64,000 nt of DNA from Pseudomonas sp. ANT_H12B (GCF_008369325.1 NZ_VOBI01000006.1:186001-250000), one strand, 5' to 3'. Shown: positions 20,519 through 29,799, numbered from the stretch's first letter. Notes: generated from the sequence alone by a model not told the origin. Program-made: numbers and translations.

Positions 20519-21259
20519 ATGTTTGATTATTCCGCACGCCCTGAATTGCTCAAGGACCGGGTCATCCTGGTTACCGGCGCAGGCCGGGGCATTGGTGCTG
20601 CAGCCGCTAAAACCTATGCGGCGCATGGCGCCACCGTGCTGTTGCTGGGCAAGACCGAAGCCAATCTGACTCAGGTCTACGACGAAATCGAAGCCGCCGG
20701 CCATCCACAACCGGCCGTGATCCCGTTCAATCTGGAAACCGCCCTGCCCCATCAATACGATGAACTGGCAGCGATGATCGAAACCGAATTCGGCCATCTC
20801 GACGGATTGCTGCACAACGCGTCGATCATTGGTCCGCGTACGCCGATCGAGCAGTTGTCTGGCGAAAACTTCATGCGCGTCATGCATGTCAACGTCAACG
20901 CCATGTTCATGCTCACCAGTACTTTGTTGCCGCTGCTCAAGCTGTCTCAGGACGCCTCGGTGGTGTTCACCTCCAGCAGCGTCGGCCGCAAGGGGCGTGC
21001 GTATTGGGGCGCTTACGGCGTCTCCAAGTTCGCCACCGAAGGTTTGATGCAAACCCTGGCCGACGAAGTCGATACCGTGGCACCGGTGCGTTCCAACAGC
21101 ATCAACCCGGGTGGCACCCGCACCAGCATGCGCGCCCAGGCTTACCCGGGTGAAAACCCGCTGAACAACCCGACACCTGAGGAGATCATGCCGGTCTATC
21201 TCTACCTGATGGGTCCGGACAGCACCGGCATCAACGGCCAGGCGTTCAACGCTCAGTAA
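20519..21259 (+). CDS. YciK-family short-chain dehydrogenase/reductase
   Basis: This 246-residue classical SDR starts at ATG 20519, with GAGG 7 bases before it; a GTG at 20507 is in frame but less well placed. The NAD(P)-binding motif TGAGRGIGAAAAKTYAAHGA is near residue 18, LHNASIIGP near residue 97, and the catalytic serine and tyrosine/lysine in FTSSSVGRKGRAYWGAYGVSKFA near residue 150. YciK-type proteins are conserved but their substrate is not established. It keeps the order after ubiG-mupP seen in P. aeruginosa. A strong GC hairpin follows its stop. Confidence 0.9.
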   Translation: MFDYSARPELLKDRVILVTGAGRGIGAAAAKTYAAHGATVLLLGKTEANLTQVYDEIEAAGHPQPAVIPFNLETALPHQYDELAAMIETEFGHLDGLLHNASIIGPRTPIEQLSGENFMRVMHVNVNAMFMLTSTLLPLLKLSQDASVVFTSSSVGRKGRAYWGAYGVSKFATEGLMQTLADEVDTVAPVRSNSINPGGTRTSMRAQAYPGENPLNNPTPEEIMPVYLYLMGPDSTGINGQAFNAQ

Positions 21260-21276
21260 CGTCCGTGCGTCGTGTT

Positions 21277-21304
21277 GTGCCGCGGCGATTTCCCGTCGCG
21301 GCAC
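21277..21304 (+). terminator. GC-rich hairpin after the YciK-like gene
   Basis: GTGCCGCGGCG (21277-21287) pairs over 11 positions, one of them G-T, with CGTCGCGGCAC (21294-21304) around a 6-base loop. It lies 17 bases after the stop. No T-tract follows, so it may act as a transcript-end stabiliser or imperfect terminator. Confidence 0.45.
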
Positions 21305-21479
21305 TCAAAGTGCGTAACTGCACCTGTTTCCAGTCAAACACCGAATGGCACGAGTTTCGCTCTACATTTGCTCGGACACGCAGTGTGAAAGCAAACGGGC
21401 AGCCCTTGAGTCAATAGGTTATTAAGCTTCGGTAAAGCGGATTAAACTCCAGCCAAATGTCCTACGGGGCTGACGGACC

Positions 21480-21717
21480 AGTATGACGCGCAGCCCAAAG
21501 CCGCTCTCACCCAGCCTGTAAGACAGCCTTACTGCTCAGGGGCGCACGAACAGGAGCAGGGCAACCTCGAGTCATTGCTGTCCGCGTTGCTCTATCCAAT
21601 GCGCAACGCCCGACCCTGTTGCCCGGTGAGTCTTCTGAAAGTCTGTTGCGACGGGCTGATAGCGCGTTGTATGTGGCCAAGCGTGAGGAGCGAAACCGGC
21701 TGGCGATGGCGGGCTGA
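21480..21717 (+). pseudogene. Decayed C-terminal fragment of a diguanylate cyclase (GGDEF) gene
   Basis: In the frame ending at TGA 21715-21717 the translation ends RADSALYVAKREERNR followed by LAMAG, the classic C-terminal helix of GGDEF domains (R-A-D-x-A-L-Y-x-A-K-R-x-x-R-N-R). Just upstream that frame gives PGESSESLLR, also expected. The preceding strand (SxGVALYP in intact domains) is found one frame over as ALLYPMRNA, so there is at least one frameshift. No start or GGDEF active-site motif remains, and an in-frame TGA occurs at 21484. It is a relic of an ancestral c-di-GMP gene. Confidence 0.7.
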
Positions 21718-21741
21718 GCCGTTGGCAACAGCACAAAACAA

Positions 21742-21831
21742 TGTGGGAGCGAGCCTGCTCGCGAAGACTTTCTAACATTCAGTCTCTCTGTTGAATGTCA
21801 GGCAGCCATCGCGAGCAAGCTCGCTCCCACA
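21742..21831. repeat. REP pair (GCGAGC variant)
   Basis: TGTGGGAGCGAGCCTGCTCG on the left and GCGAGCAAGCTCGCTCCCAC on the right form an inverted pair separated by about 45 bases. It follows the GGDEF relic and precedes the end of the TenA-like gene. Confidence 0.9.
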
Positions 21832-21854
21832 GGTTTGGATGTGTTGCCTGGAAA

Positions 21855-22649
21855 TCAGCTTTCGGCCAACACCATTCGCTCACGGGCTACCGGCGTTCTT
21901 TCTGCGTGCTCCTGCTGCATGCAGCGCTCCAGAAACAGGAACATGTAGTCATAGCTCTTGCAGACCGCCTGACGCAACTCCGCTCGCAGGGACTTGCTCG
22001 GGTTCATGCCCGCCAGCGTGCAGATGATTTCCAGCGCTTCCCACGGATGGGCATCGTCATACTGGGCGTGCATCTTCAACCACTTCATCGCCCGCTTGCG
22101 ATCTTCTTCCGCAAACGCTGCAGCGTAGACGCCACTGGAACAGACCAGCGCCGACCACTCACCAGTCGCGCCCTCAATGGCGTAGTTGGTGGCGGCAATG
22201 GCGACGATCAGCGAATCCGCCGAACTGGTGTGCCAGCACCAGTGGCTCAAGGCATGAAGTTCAGGGGCAACCTGTTGCGCTTGCAGATCTTCCAGGCTGA
22301 CACCGTGAGCTCGACTCCAGTGCACCCAGTAATCGGCGTGGTTCAATTCGACGCGAATGTTGCGCATCAACCAGCGACGCGCCATGCCTTCGCCGGGATG
22401 GCGGGCAAAACGGGTCTTGGTCAGGTTCTGTGCCATATATAACGCGAACTGTTCGACCACCGGCCAGCCACCGATAAGGTACTGGCGCATGGTCTTTGCG
22501 CTGAGTTTGTTATCTCGCATACGCTGATACAGTTCGTGTTCGACAACCCGGCGTTTGCTCTCGCTGCAATCCTGGATCAGGCGCTGAGCCCAGGCGGGAT
22601 AACTTGCAGCTTCCATGAGTGGTCCGGTTCGGTTGAATGTGTCGATCAC
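21855..22649 (-). CDS. TenA/PqqC-like helical protein (haem-oxygenase fold)
   Basis: I place the start at GTG 22649 because AAGGAG lies 7 bases before it; a longer frame upstream has no such site. The product is 264 residues, all helical in character. It contains VVEQFALYMAQNLTKTRF, a run of HxxxW-type residues (ELNHADYWVHWSRAHG) and NYAIEGATGEWSAL, which resemble the TenA/PqqC/haem-oxygenase-like superfamily. Such Pseudomonas proteins are often called TenA family regulators, but no DNA-binding domain is visible and I would not infer a regulatory role. The substrate is unknown. Confidence 0.7.
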   Translation of the reverse strand: MIDTFNRTGPLMEAASYPAWAQRLIQDCSESKRRVVEHELYQRMRDNKLSAKTMRQYLIGGWPVVEQFALYMAQNLTKTRFARHPGEGMARRWLMRNIRVELNHADYWVHWSRAHGVSLEDLQAQQVAPELHALSHWCWHTSSADSLIVAIAATNYAIEGATGEWSALVCSSGVYAAAFAEEDRKRAMKWLKMHAQYDDAHPWEALEIICTLAGMNPSKSLRAELRQAVCKSYDYMFLFLERCMQQEHAERTPVARERMVLAES

Positions 22650-22694
22650 TGTCGGGCTCCTTTTGATTGTGATTATAAGGATCAGCAAGAGATT

Positions 22695-25154
22695 TCAACG
22701 GAATGTGCCAGGCGCCTTGAATAACAAAGGCTGAGGCCTGGCAGGACGACTTTGCAGACTATCGCAGGTAAACAGATGCGGGCGTTCAATAAGATACCCT
22801 TGAGCGTAATCGACCCCGATCTCCAGCAATGCCTGCTCGATCTGGGGTGTTTCAACAAACTCGGCAATCGTACGCTTACCCATGACATGACCGATGTGAT
22901 TGATCACTTCGACCATGGCGCGGTTAATCGGGTCGTCCAGCATATCCTTTACGAAACTCCCGTCGATCTTCAAGAAGTCTACAGGCAAATGTTTCAAGTA
23001 AGCGAATGAGGACATACCGGCGCAAAAGTCATCAAGCGAAAAATGGCAACCTAACCCTTTGAGCTCATTGATAAATCTGATTGCACTTCCGAGATTGGAA
23101 ATTGCGCTGGTCTCAGTGATTTCAAAACAAATCATTTCCGGAGGTATGGAGTAAGTAACAAACTGTTCACGCAGGAAGCCCAGAAACGCCTCATCTCCGA
23201 TAGTTGTGCCTGACAGATTAATCGCACACATGGCCAACGGACCTTTACGCTTTTCAGCCATGCACTGGGCAATGATCTTGAAAACATTCTGCACGACCCA
23301 GCGGTCGAGGGAAGTCATCAGACCATAACGCTCTGCAGCCGGAATAAAACTGTCGGGCAGAATCATCCGTCCGGCTTCGTCATGCAGGCGCAGCAGGATT
23401 TCGATATGTCCGCCGCCCTGTTCTATATGACCAAGGGCGGCGATTTCCTGGGAGTACAGGCAGAAGCGGTCTTCTTCCAGCGCCATGTGCAAGCGCTGCA
23501 CCCACGCCATCTCGCCGAAACGCAAGGACAGTTCCGAATCATCGGCGTGATAAACCTGAACCCGGTTGCGGCCCTTTTCCTTGGCCATATAGCAGGCCAT
23601 GTCGGCAGCGCGCAGTGAGGCTTCGAGAGTGGTCGGGTTTTGAGTGACATGAACCAGCCCGATGCTCACGGTGGTCACAAACGGGCGACCTTTCCAGACG
23701 AAGTGCAGGTTCTGCACGGTCTGGCGCAAGCCCTCGGCAATTTTCTCTGCCGCTTCCGGCGCACAGTTCTCCAGCAAGATGCCGAACTCGTCGCCACCCA
23801 GCCGGGCCAGGGTATCGCCTTCGCGCAAACCCGATTGCAACAATGCGCAGATATGCCGAAGCAACTCGTCACCCGCCGCGTGGCCGCAGGTGTCGTTGAC
23901 CAGTTTGAACTGATCCAGATCGAGGAACATCAGGGCATGGCGACACGAGTGCCGTGTCAGGTTATGCAGCGCCTGCTCGAGGCGATACTCGAACTCGCGG
24001 CGGTTGGCGAGTCCGGTCAAGGCGTCATGGGTCGCCTGCCAGGACAGGTTGGCAATGTATTGCCGCTCCTGGGTCATGTCGTGCAGCACCAGCACGGTGC
24101 CGCTGACCTTGCCGGCGTTGCGGATTGGCGCACCCACCAGGGTGACCGACACCGTGCTGCCATCCAGACGCTGGATCAATTTTGAATGTTCGCTGCCACC
24201 GCTGAGCTGACCGCTCAAGATGCGCTCGATCAGCGTAAAGCCGTCGGCCTGAGCATTCTCGTCAAGCAGATTGAACAACGCTGCCAGGGGCAAACCCATC
24301 GCCTGCTCGGCCTTCCAGTGGGTCAACGCCTCCGCGGCCGGATTCATGTAGGCGATCGCGCCACCGACATCCGTCGTGATGACACCATCGCCAATCGATT
24401 GCAGGGTGATCTGCGCCCGGTCTTTCTCCAGCTGCAGCGCATCGGCGAACGCGTGACGCTGCTTGAGCAGCTTACGGGTGCGCATCAGGGCCAATGCAAT
24501 CAGGCCCAGCGCGGTGGCCAGATTAGTCACCAGCAACAGGCGCAGAATGACCCGCGACCCCTCACCCAAGGCATCGCTGAAGGCTTTCGCTGCCGGCGTC
24601 ACCTCATCATTGATCGCGAATATCTGCTCCTTCCAGCGCTGGATGTCGGTGTCGGAGGCCGGGCTGGCGGTGATGTGCTGGTGCATTTCCCGCGCAACGT
24701 CATCGAGCTTGACCAAATACGCGTCACCTACCGTCCAGAGGTCGATGGCTTTTTCGAGGTAACTGAAATGCCGGAAATTGAGGTACAGCCAGATCACGCT
24801 GGGAATGTCATCCGGATGGTTACCACCCTTGAGGATGGCCAGGCGTGCGGCCTCGATATTCGGCGGCTGATGATCCAGCGCCACACGTAATTCGTGTCCG
24901 CCCTGAGGTACGGCAATAGCGTTCTGATATTTTTGGAAAATTGTCTCGTCGCGGCTGTCGGTGTAGAGATTGAGGTAATAGATGGCGTCTTTCTGGCCCT
25001 TGGACCACAGGCTTTCACCGGCGACATAGCCGCGAACCGCCGATAGAACGTAAAGGCTGCCACCCCCCAACAGGGCTTGAAATAACACAACGGCGATGAA
25101 TGGCCAGACGATGCCCAACAACCGTGGCGTTCCGAGAGTCCGCGTTTGATTCAT
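22695..25154 (-). CDS. Membrane PAS-GGDEF-EAL protein (c-di-GMP turnover)
   Basis: The start is ATG 25154 (MNQTRTLGTPRL) with AAGGG 6 bases upstream, giving 819 residues. A hydrophobic segment at about 13-33 and another at about 215-235 bracket a periplasmic sensor region. A PAS domain follows (ITLQSIGDGVITTDVGGAIA), then a GGDEF domain with intact RLGGDEFGILLEN near residue 475, then an EAL domain. The EAL motif reads EILLRL, with INLSG, FEITET, LDDFCAG and KIDGSFV present, so most metal ligands are retained. It could make or degrade cyclic di-GMP; which activity dominates cannot be read. It lies 45 bases upstream of the TenA-like gene. Confidence 0.92.
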   Translation of the reverse strand: MNQTRTLGTPRLLGIVWPFIAVVLFQALLGGGSLYVLSAVRGYVAGESLWSKGQKDAIYYLNLYTDSRDETIFQKYQNAIAVPQGGHELRVALDHQPPNIEAARLAILKGGNHPDDIPSVIWLYLNFRHFSYLEKAIDLWTVGDAYLVKLDDVAREMHQHITASPASDTDIQRWKEQIFAINDEVTPAAKAFSDALGEGSRVILRLLLVTNLATALGLIALALMRTRKLLKQRHAFADALQLEKDRAQITLQSIGDGVITTDVGGAIAYMNPAAEALTHWKAEQAMGLPLAALFNLLDENAQADGFTLIERILSGQLSGGSEHSKLIQRLDGSTVSVTLVGAPIRNAGKVSGTVLVLHDMTQERQYIANLSWQATHDALTGLANRREFEYRLEQALHNLTRHSCRHALMFLDLDQFKLVNDTCGHAAGDELLRHICALLQSGLREGDTLARLGGDEFGILLENCAPEAAEKIAEGLRQTVQNLHFVWKGRPFVTTVSIGLVHVTQNPTTLEASLRAADMACYMAKEKGRNRVQVYHADDSELSLRFGEMAWVQRLHMALEEDRFCLYSQEIAALGHIEQGGGHIEILLRLHDEAGRMILPDSFIPAAERYGLMTSLDRWVVQNVFKIIAQCMAEKRKGPLAMCAINLSGTTIGDEAFLGFLREQFVTYSIPPEMICFEITETSAISNLGSAIRFINELKGLGCHFSLDDFCAGMSSFAYLKHLPVDFLKIDGSFVKDMLDDPINRAMVEVINHIGHVMGKRTIAEFVETPQIEQALLEIGVDYAQGYLIERPHLFTCDSLQSRPARPQPLLFKAPGTFR

Positions 25155-25278
25155 GAGGTCCCTTGCATTAGCACTGCTTGATCGTCTTCCGGACGAAATC
25201 GCTACCGCTAGACTAGGTGGCGATCCAGCTCCCGGCAAGCGGCAAACCTCGCCCACAGACGTAAAGCGCCTCATGTTG

Positions 25279-27096
25279 CTACAACTGCTGCAAATGCCCA
25301 TACAACTTGGCGTACAAACCACCATCGGCAATCAATTGCTGGTGATCACCATCCTCGGCGATTTGCCCGCCGTCGAACACCAGCACCCTGTCGGCCTGCT
25401 TCACGGCCGACAACCGGTGCGCAATGATCAGCGTGGTGCGGTTGCTCAGGAACCGCGCCAGCGCCTGGTGCAGGTTGTACTCGGTGGCCGCGTCGAGTGC
25501 CGAGGTGGCTTCGTCGAGGATCACCACTTTCGGTTCGGCCAGCACCATTCGTGCAATGGCCAGGCGTTGGCGCTGACCACCGGACAAACGCACGCCGGAG
25601 CGCCCGACAATACTGTCCAGGCCATTGGGCAACTCCCGAATCGTGGCCTGTAATTGCGCGATTTCCAGTGCTTGCCAGCAAGCCTCGTCGCTACGCTCGC
25701 GGCCCATGGTCAGGTTCGCGCGTACGGTGTCATTGAACAGCGCCGGATGTTGCAGGACCACGGCGACATTCTCGCGCACGGTTTCCAGGCCGATCTCCTG
25801 CTGGGTCGAACCGCCGAAGCGGATGGTCCCGGCAAGCGGTGTGTACAAGCCCAGCAGCAACTGCACCAGCGTGCTCTTGCCACCACCGCTGGCGCCGACA
25901 ATCGCGACTTTTTCACCGGGGGCAATCGAGAGGTTCATCTGGCTCAACACCAGTTCGTCGCCATAACCAAAACTCAATCCCTGGACTTCGATCCCCACGG
26001 TCTCACGACCATTGAACGGGTCGACACCCCCTGGGTATTCGGGCTCATCGTCCCGGGCGAGCAATTCGTTGATGCGTGACAGTGCGCCGCCAGCAGCATA
26101 GTAGGCGTATTGCAGATTCAGCAGCTGCTCCACCGGACCGATCATGAACCACAGGTAGCTGAACACCGCCAGCATCTGGCCAATGGACAAGTCGGAAAAC
26201 AGCACGGTGAGCATCGCCGCGGCGCGGAAAATATCGATGCCAAACTGGAACAGCAAGCCGCTGGCACGGTTCGACGCATCGGTTTTCCACTGGGAGTTCA
26301 CCGCGTAATCGCGTACTTCCCGCGCGCGCTGACCGAGGCGCCCGAGGAAAAAACCCTGACGGTTGCCGGCGCGTACTTCCTGAATCGAGTCGAGGGTTTC
26401 GGTCAGTGCCTGGGTGAAGCGCGAGGTGCTGTCGTTCTCGAGTTTTTTCAAGTGTTTGACGCGCTTGCCCAGCAGCACCGTGGCGTAGATCACCAGCGGA
26501 TTGAACAACATGATCAACAGCGCCAGCTTCCAGTGCATCCACATCAGAATGCTCGCGGTGCCGACCAGGGTCAGCATCGCCACGAGGAAACGGCTGAGGG
26601 TTTCGCCGACGAATTTGTCCACGGTGTCCAGGTCGGTGACCAGGTGCGTGGTCACCGTGCCGCTGCCCAGGCTTTCGTATTCGCCCAGGGAAATACGCTT
26701 GAGCCGTTCGATCAGCCGTGTGCGAATGCGATACACGATGTCTTTGGCCAGTGCTGCAAACAACTTTGCCTGCACCACGTTGAAGAACAAGGCGCCACAG
26801 CGCAGCAACAAGGTCACCAGCAGCATCAGACCAATGTAGCCCGCCGCTTTCTGCCAGCCTTCGGGCAATGCGTGGTTCATGATCTTCAGCGCGGAATCGC
26901 CGTGGCCCAGCAGTACTTCGTCCACCAGCAACGGTAACAGCAAGGGAATCGGCACGCTGCACAGGGTCGCCAACACGGCCACGCCGTTGGCGATCCACAG
27001 GGGTTTTTTGTGATGAAGGGCCAGACGACGGATTTCCGCCCAGCTCAGGCGGTCGACACGTTTGGACGCCGGTGCGTCGTCAGGCAGATCATGCAC
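25279..27096 (-). CDS. ABC exporter, fused membrane and ATPase domains
   Basis: This is a type IV (MsbA-like) half-transporter of about 605 residues when started at GTG 27096, which has GGAG upstream and overlaps the DsbA-like gene by 8 bases. The membrane domain spans about residues 30-320 with six hydrophobic stretches. The ATPase domain has Walker A GASGGGKST near residue 395, LSGGQ near residue 510, and VVILDEATSALD. It should act as a homodimer in the inner membrane to export a lipid, peptide or drug. The substrate is not evident. The upstream overlap with a thiol oxidoreductase is notable, but no peptide precursor is visible nearby. Confidence 0.9.
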   Translation of the reverse strand: MHDLPDDAPASKRVDRLSWAEIRRLALHHKKPLWIANGVAVLATLCSVPIPLLLPLLVDEVLLGHGDSALKIMNHALPEGWQKAAGYIGLMLLVTLLLRCGALFFNVVQAKLFAALAKDIVYRIRTRLIERLKRISLGEYESLGSGTVTTHLVTDLDTVDKFVGETLSRFLVAMLTLVGTASILMWMHWKLALLIMLFNPLVIYATVLLGKRVKHLKKLENDSTSRFTQALTETLDSIQEVRAGNRQGFFLGRLGQRAREVRDYAVNSQWKTDASNRASGLLFQFGIDIFRAAAMLTVLFSDLSIGQMLAVFSYLWFMIGPVEQLLNLQYAYYAAGGALSRINELLARDDEPEYPGGVDPFNGRETVGIEVQGLSFGYGDELVLSQMNLSIAPGEKVAIVGASGGGKSTLVQLLLGLYTPLAGTIRFGGSTQQEIGLETVRENVAVVLQHPALFNDTVRANLTMGRERSDEACWQALEIAQLQATIRELPNGLDSIVGRSGVRLSGGQRQRLAIARMVLAEPKVVILDEATSALDAATEYNLHQALARFLSNRTTLIIAHRLSAVKQADRVLVFDGGQIAEDGDHQQLIADGGLYAKLYGHLQQL

Positions 27097-27727
27097 AGGC
27101 AGCGCGCTCCAGCCAGCGGCCGAGCAGCGGGGATAGCACGCTAAGCGGTTGATAGCCATTGGTCAGCAGCGCCAATTGACCATCACGCTCCGCCAGCAAG
27201 GTAGGGAAACCGGCGATGCCAAGGTCCTGCACCCAAGTAAAATCGGCAGCGGTAGCGGCGTGCTGATCGGCACGGTCGAATGCAGCGGCGAACTCGATGC
27301 GCGGCAGACCGGCCTGCTCCGCCAACTCCACCAGAACGCTGGCGTGGGTGACGTCGCGACCTTCGGCGTAAAACGCGTGCTGAATCAGCCCGAGCAGTTT
27401 CCACGCGCAATCCGGCGCCAGGCTGCGTGCCGTCACCAGCGCCCGACAGGCGGGCTCAGTGTCGTAGACAAAGCCGTCGGGCAACGCGCCGTCCCGCTTG
27501 AACGGCTGACCAGTGGCCTCGGTGACCGCCTGCCAATGCTCAAGGATGTAGCGCCGGGTGGTCGGCTCCAGAGCGGAACCGCTGCCGGTACGCAAACCGC
27601 CCACCACCAGATGCACGTCCACACCCGCTGCTTGCGCCTGCTTGACCAGCGCGTTAGCCACTGGCGCAAAGCCCCAGCACCAGGAACACATCGGATCCAT
27701 CACATAGAGCAGGCGGCGCACAGACAT
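27089..27727 (-). CDS. DsbA-family thioredoxin-like protein (CSWC type)
   Basis: The 212-residue protein has the DsbA-type thioredoxin fold with an N-terminal MDPMCSWCWGFAP, so the redox-active motif is Cys-Ser-Trp-Cys. A cis-proline occurs in LGIAGFPTLLAERDG near residue 175. There is no signal peptide, so it is probably cytoplasmic, unlike true DsbA. Related FrnE/YjbH-like proteins are disulfide isomerases or adaptors. It starts 3 bases after trhO ends and overlaps the ABC transporter start, so the three genes are likely one unit. Confidence 0.8.
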   Translation of the reverse strand: MSVRRLLYVMDPMCSWCWGFAPVANALVKQAQAAGVDVHLVVGGLRTGSGSALEPTTRRYILEHWQAVTEATGQPFKRDGALPDGFVYDTEPACRALVTARSLAPDCAWKLLGLIQHAFYAEGRDVTHASVLVELAEQAGLPRIEFAAAFDRADQHAATAADFTWVQDLGIAGFPTLLAERDGQLALLTNGYQPLSVLSPLLGRWLERAACA

Positions 27728-27730
27728 GGT

Positions 27731-28672
27731 TCAAGCCTCGGAAGGAGTTTGCTTGTAGTTGTAGCCGATCGGGTGAGGCATGTTGCGAGCCTTGGCCAGT
27801 TCGATCTGCTTCTGCCGATCGATGGCGCTGCGACGGGTTTTCTCGCTCAGCGTATCCCAGCAATGCGGGCAACTGATGCCAGCCATGTAGTGCTCGGATG
27901 CGCGGTCTTCCACGCTGACAGGCGTACGACAGGCATGACATTGATCGTAGTCGCCTTCGCTGAGGTCATGGCGAACCGTCACGCGGTTATCAAACACAAA
28001 GCAGTCGCCCTGCCATTTGGTCTCTTCCTGCGGCACCGCTTCGAGGTACTTCAGAATGCCGCCCTTGAGGTGATAAACCTCATCGAAGCCCTGGCTGAGC
28101 ATATAGCTCGAAGCCTTTTCGCAGCGGATACCGCCGGTGCAGAACATCGCGACTTTCTTGTGCACGGCCGGGTCGAAGTTGGCTTTGATGTAGTCGGGGA
28201 ATTCGCGAAAGCTTGTAGTCTTCGGATCAATGGCGCCTTCGAAGGTGCCGATCGAGACTTCATAGTCGTTGCGGGTGTCGATCAACAGCACTTCCGGATC
28301 GCTGATCAGGGCGTTCCAGTTCTCTGGATCGACGTAGGTGCCGACCTTTTTGTTCGGGTCCACGCCTTCAACGCCGAGGGTGACGATTTCTTTCTTGAGT
28401 TTGACTTTGGTGCGATAGAACGGCTGGTCGTCGCAGTACGACTCTTTATGGTCGATGTCGTCCATGCGCGGGTCGTTTTTGAGCCAGGCCATCAGCCCGT
28501 CAATGCCTTCTCGGCTGCCGGACACGGTGCCGTTGATGCCTTCTTCGGCGATCAGCAACGTGCCTTTGATGCCGTTGTCGACCATCGCTTGCAGCAATGG
28601 TTCGCGTAGGGCGACGTAATCTTCCAGGGTGACGAACTTATACAGTGCCGCCACGACAATCTGTTGTGTCAT
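27731..28672 (-). CDS. trhO: tRNA uridine(34) hydroxylase (rhodanese family)
   Basis: TrhO (YceA) uses molecular oxygen to hydroxylate uridine 34 of certain tRNAs, an early step to 5-oxyacetyl or methoxy uridine. The 313-residue protein has an N-terminal acylphosphatase-like region and a rhodanese domain whose active-site cysteine sits in [16 protein letters not shown] near residue 180. A C-terminal cysteine cluster ([23 protein letters not shown]) is typical of the family. It is followed within 3 bases by the DsbA-like gene. Confidence 0.93.
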   Translation of the reverse strand: MTQQIVVAALYKFVTLEDYVALREPLLQAMVDNGIKGTLLIAEEGINGTVSGSREGIDGLMAWLKNDPRMDDIDHKESYCDDQPFYRTKVKLKKEIVTLGVEGVDPNKKVGTYVDPENWNALISDPEVLLIDTRNDYEVSIGTFEGAIDPKTTSFREFPDYIKANFDPAVHKKVAMFCTGGIRCEKASSYMLSQGFDEVYHLKGGILKYLEAVPQEETKWQGDCFVFDNRVTVRHDLSEGDYDQCHACRTPVSVEDRASEHYMAGISCPHCWDTLSEKTRRSAIDRQKQIELAKARNMPHPIGYNYKQTPSEA

Positions 28673-28720
28673 GGGTGATTCTCCAGGTGGCTACCCTCGT
28701 AAGGGGTGAACCGGATGCTA

Positions 28721-28749
28721 AAAAAAACGCGCCGGGTGAGCGGCGCGTT
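28721..28749 (-). terminator. Terminator after bolA
   Basis: AACGCGCCG (28726-28734) pairs perfectly with CGGCGCGTT (28741-28749) around a 6-base loop. Seven A at 28721-28727 provide a U-tract on the minus strand. It separates the DUF2059-bolA unit from trhO. Confidence 0.9.
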
Positions 28750-28774
28750 GCGGATTCTAACAAAAAACCGATGC

Positions 28775-29074
28775 TTAATGCTTGCTGCCGCCAGCACAGG
28801 TTGGCGAGGACGGAGCCGCGTCCATCTGTGCCCATTCTTCTGGCGTGTAAGTGTGCAGCGCCAACGCATGGAACTCGCCCATCAACTCGCCGAGCGTGCC
28901 GTAGACTTTCTGGTGACGCTTGACGCGGTTGAGCCCTTCGAAGTGCTGGCTGACCACCACGGCTTTGAAATGGGTCTGCAACCCACGACTGTGCATGTGG
29001 CTTTCATCCAGCACTTGCAGGTGCTCTGGCTGCAGCAGGCCAAGCGTCGATTCGATGCGTTGTTGCATGGTCAT
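28775..29074 (-). CDS. bolA: BolA family protein
   Basis: The 99-residue protein has the BolA fold: LQVLDESHMHSRG, then HFKAVVVSQHFEGLNRVKRHQKVY with the conserved histidine/cysteine-type Fe-S ligand region, then ALALHTYTPEEW. The C-terminal extension SSPTCAGGSKH resembles that of E. coli BolA itself rather than IbaG. BolA works with monothiol glutaredoxins in iron-sulfur transfer and affects cell shape and stress response. It lies 12 bases after the DUF2059 gene and ends at a strong terminator. Confidence 0.88.
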   Translation of the reverse strand: MTMQQRIESTLGLLQPEHLQVLDESHMHSRGLQTHFKAVVVSQHFEGLNRVKRHQKVYGTLGELMGEFHALALHTYTPEEWAQMDAAPSSPTCAGGSKH

Positions 29075-29086
29075 ACCGAACTCCGC

Positions 29087-29608
29087 TTAAGGCTTTTTCT
29101 TGGCAGGAGCGGCGCCTTTAGGCTCCAGCTCGGCCGTCATGTCAGCCAGCAGTTTGTTGACCACAGGCACCGCGCTTTCCAGCTTGGCTTGAGTCATCTG
29201 GGCCGATTGCTGAGTCAGCTGCGGCATTTTTTCCAGGACTTTCTTGCCCAGTGGCGACTTGTAGAACGCGACCAGGTCTTTCAGCTCGGATTCGCTGAAG
29301 TTGGTGGTGTACAGCTTAACCATGTCCGGCTTCAGCTTGTTCCAGCCAATGGCCTGGTCCAGAGCGGCGTTGGCTTTGGCCTGGTAGGTTTCCAGCAAGG
29401 CTTTTTTCGATTCAGGGGCTTTGGTTTGTTCAAAGCGCTGAGCGAACATTTGCTGCACTTGCATGTACACCGGAGTGCCCAATTTGTCAGCGTGCGCCAG
29501 GGTCAGGAAAGCTTCGGCACTGGCGTTGTGGCTGGCGGTATCGGCAAAAACAGGGCCGCTGGCGCAAACCAGTGCAACCGCGGTACAGATGGCACGAAGA
29601 CGAGTCAT
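29087..29608 (-). CDS. Exported DUF2059 protein
   Basis: The start is ATG 29608, with AAGGA 6 bases upstream, giving 173 residues. A signal peptide (TRLRAICTAVALVCASGPVFAD) ends near residue 22. The mature part contains FSESELKDLVAFYKSPLGKK, the core of the DUF2059 family, and a Lys/Pro-rich C-terminus. It is probably periplasmic. No function is known. It is the first gene of a two-gene unit with bolA. Confidence 0.82.
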   Translation of the reverse strand: MTRLRAICTAVALVCASGPVFADTASHNASAEAFLTLAHADKLGTPVYMQVQQMFAQRFEQTKAPESKKALLETYQAKANAALDQAIGWNKLKPDMVKLYTTNFSESELKDLVAFYKSPLGKKVLEKMPQLTQQSAQMTQAKLESAVPVVNKLLADMTAELEPKGAAPAKKKP

Positions 29609-29799
29609 CGAGTTTCCTTTTCTAGCAGGCGAGGTCAAACCCCAAGGACGACCATTCTGCGCCTAAAAAAGTGTGTCACTCAACCCCAAGCCTTGTCGGG
29701 TCTGATTTAGAGGGGTTGAATGGTCAAATTACAGACTGACGGAACCACGGCCGGTGATCACGGCCTAAACTCGCTATCAGACTTACAGGAGTGTGCATG

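Larger units (their letters stand above)
21260..21854. other. Intergenic region with gene relic and REP pair
   Basis: No intact gene is supported in these 595 bases. They hold a hairpin (21277-21304), an AT-richer stretch at 21400-21450, the remains of a GGDEF domain (about 21480-21717) and a REP pair (21742-21831). Confidence 0.6.

Noticed and set aside
21575..21775. A 66-codon open frame between the YciK-like and TenA-like genes
   Set aside because: It is a shifted frame of the GGDEF relic and runs on into a REP, so it is not a gene.
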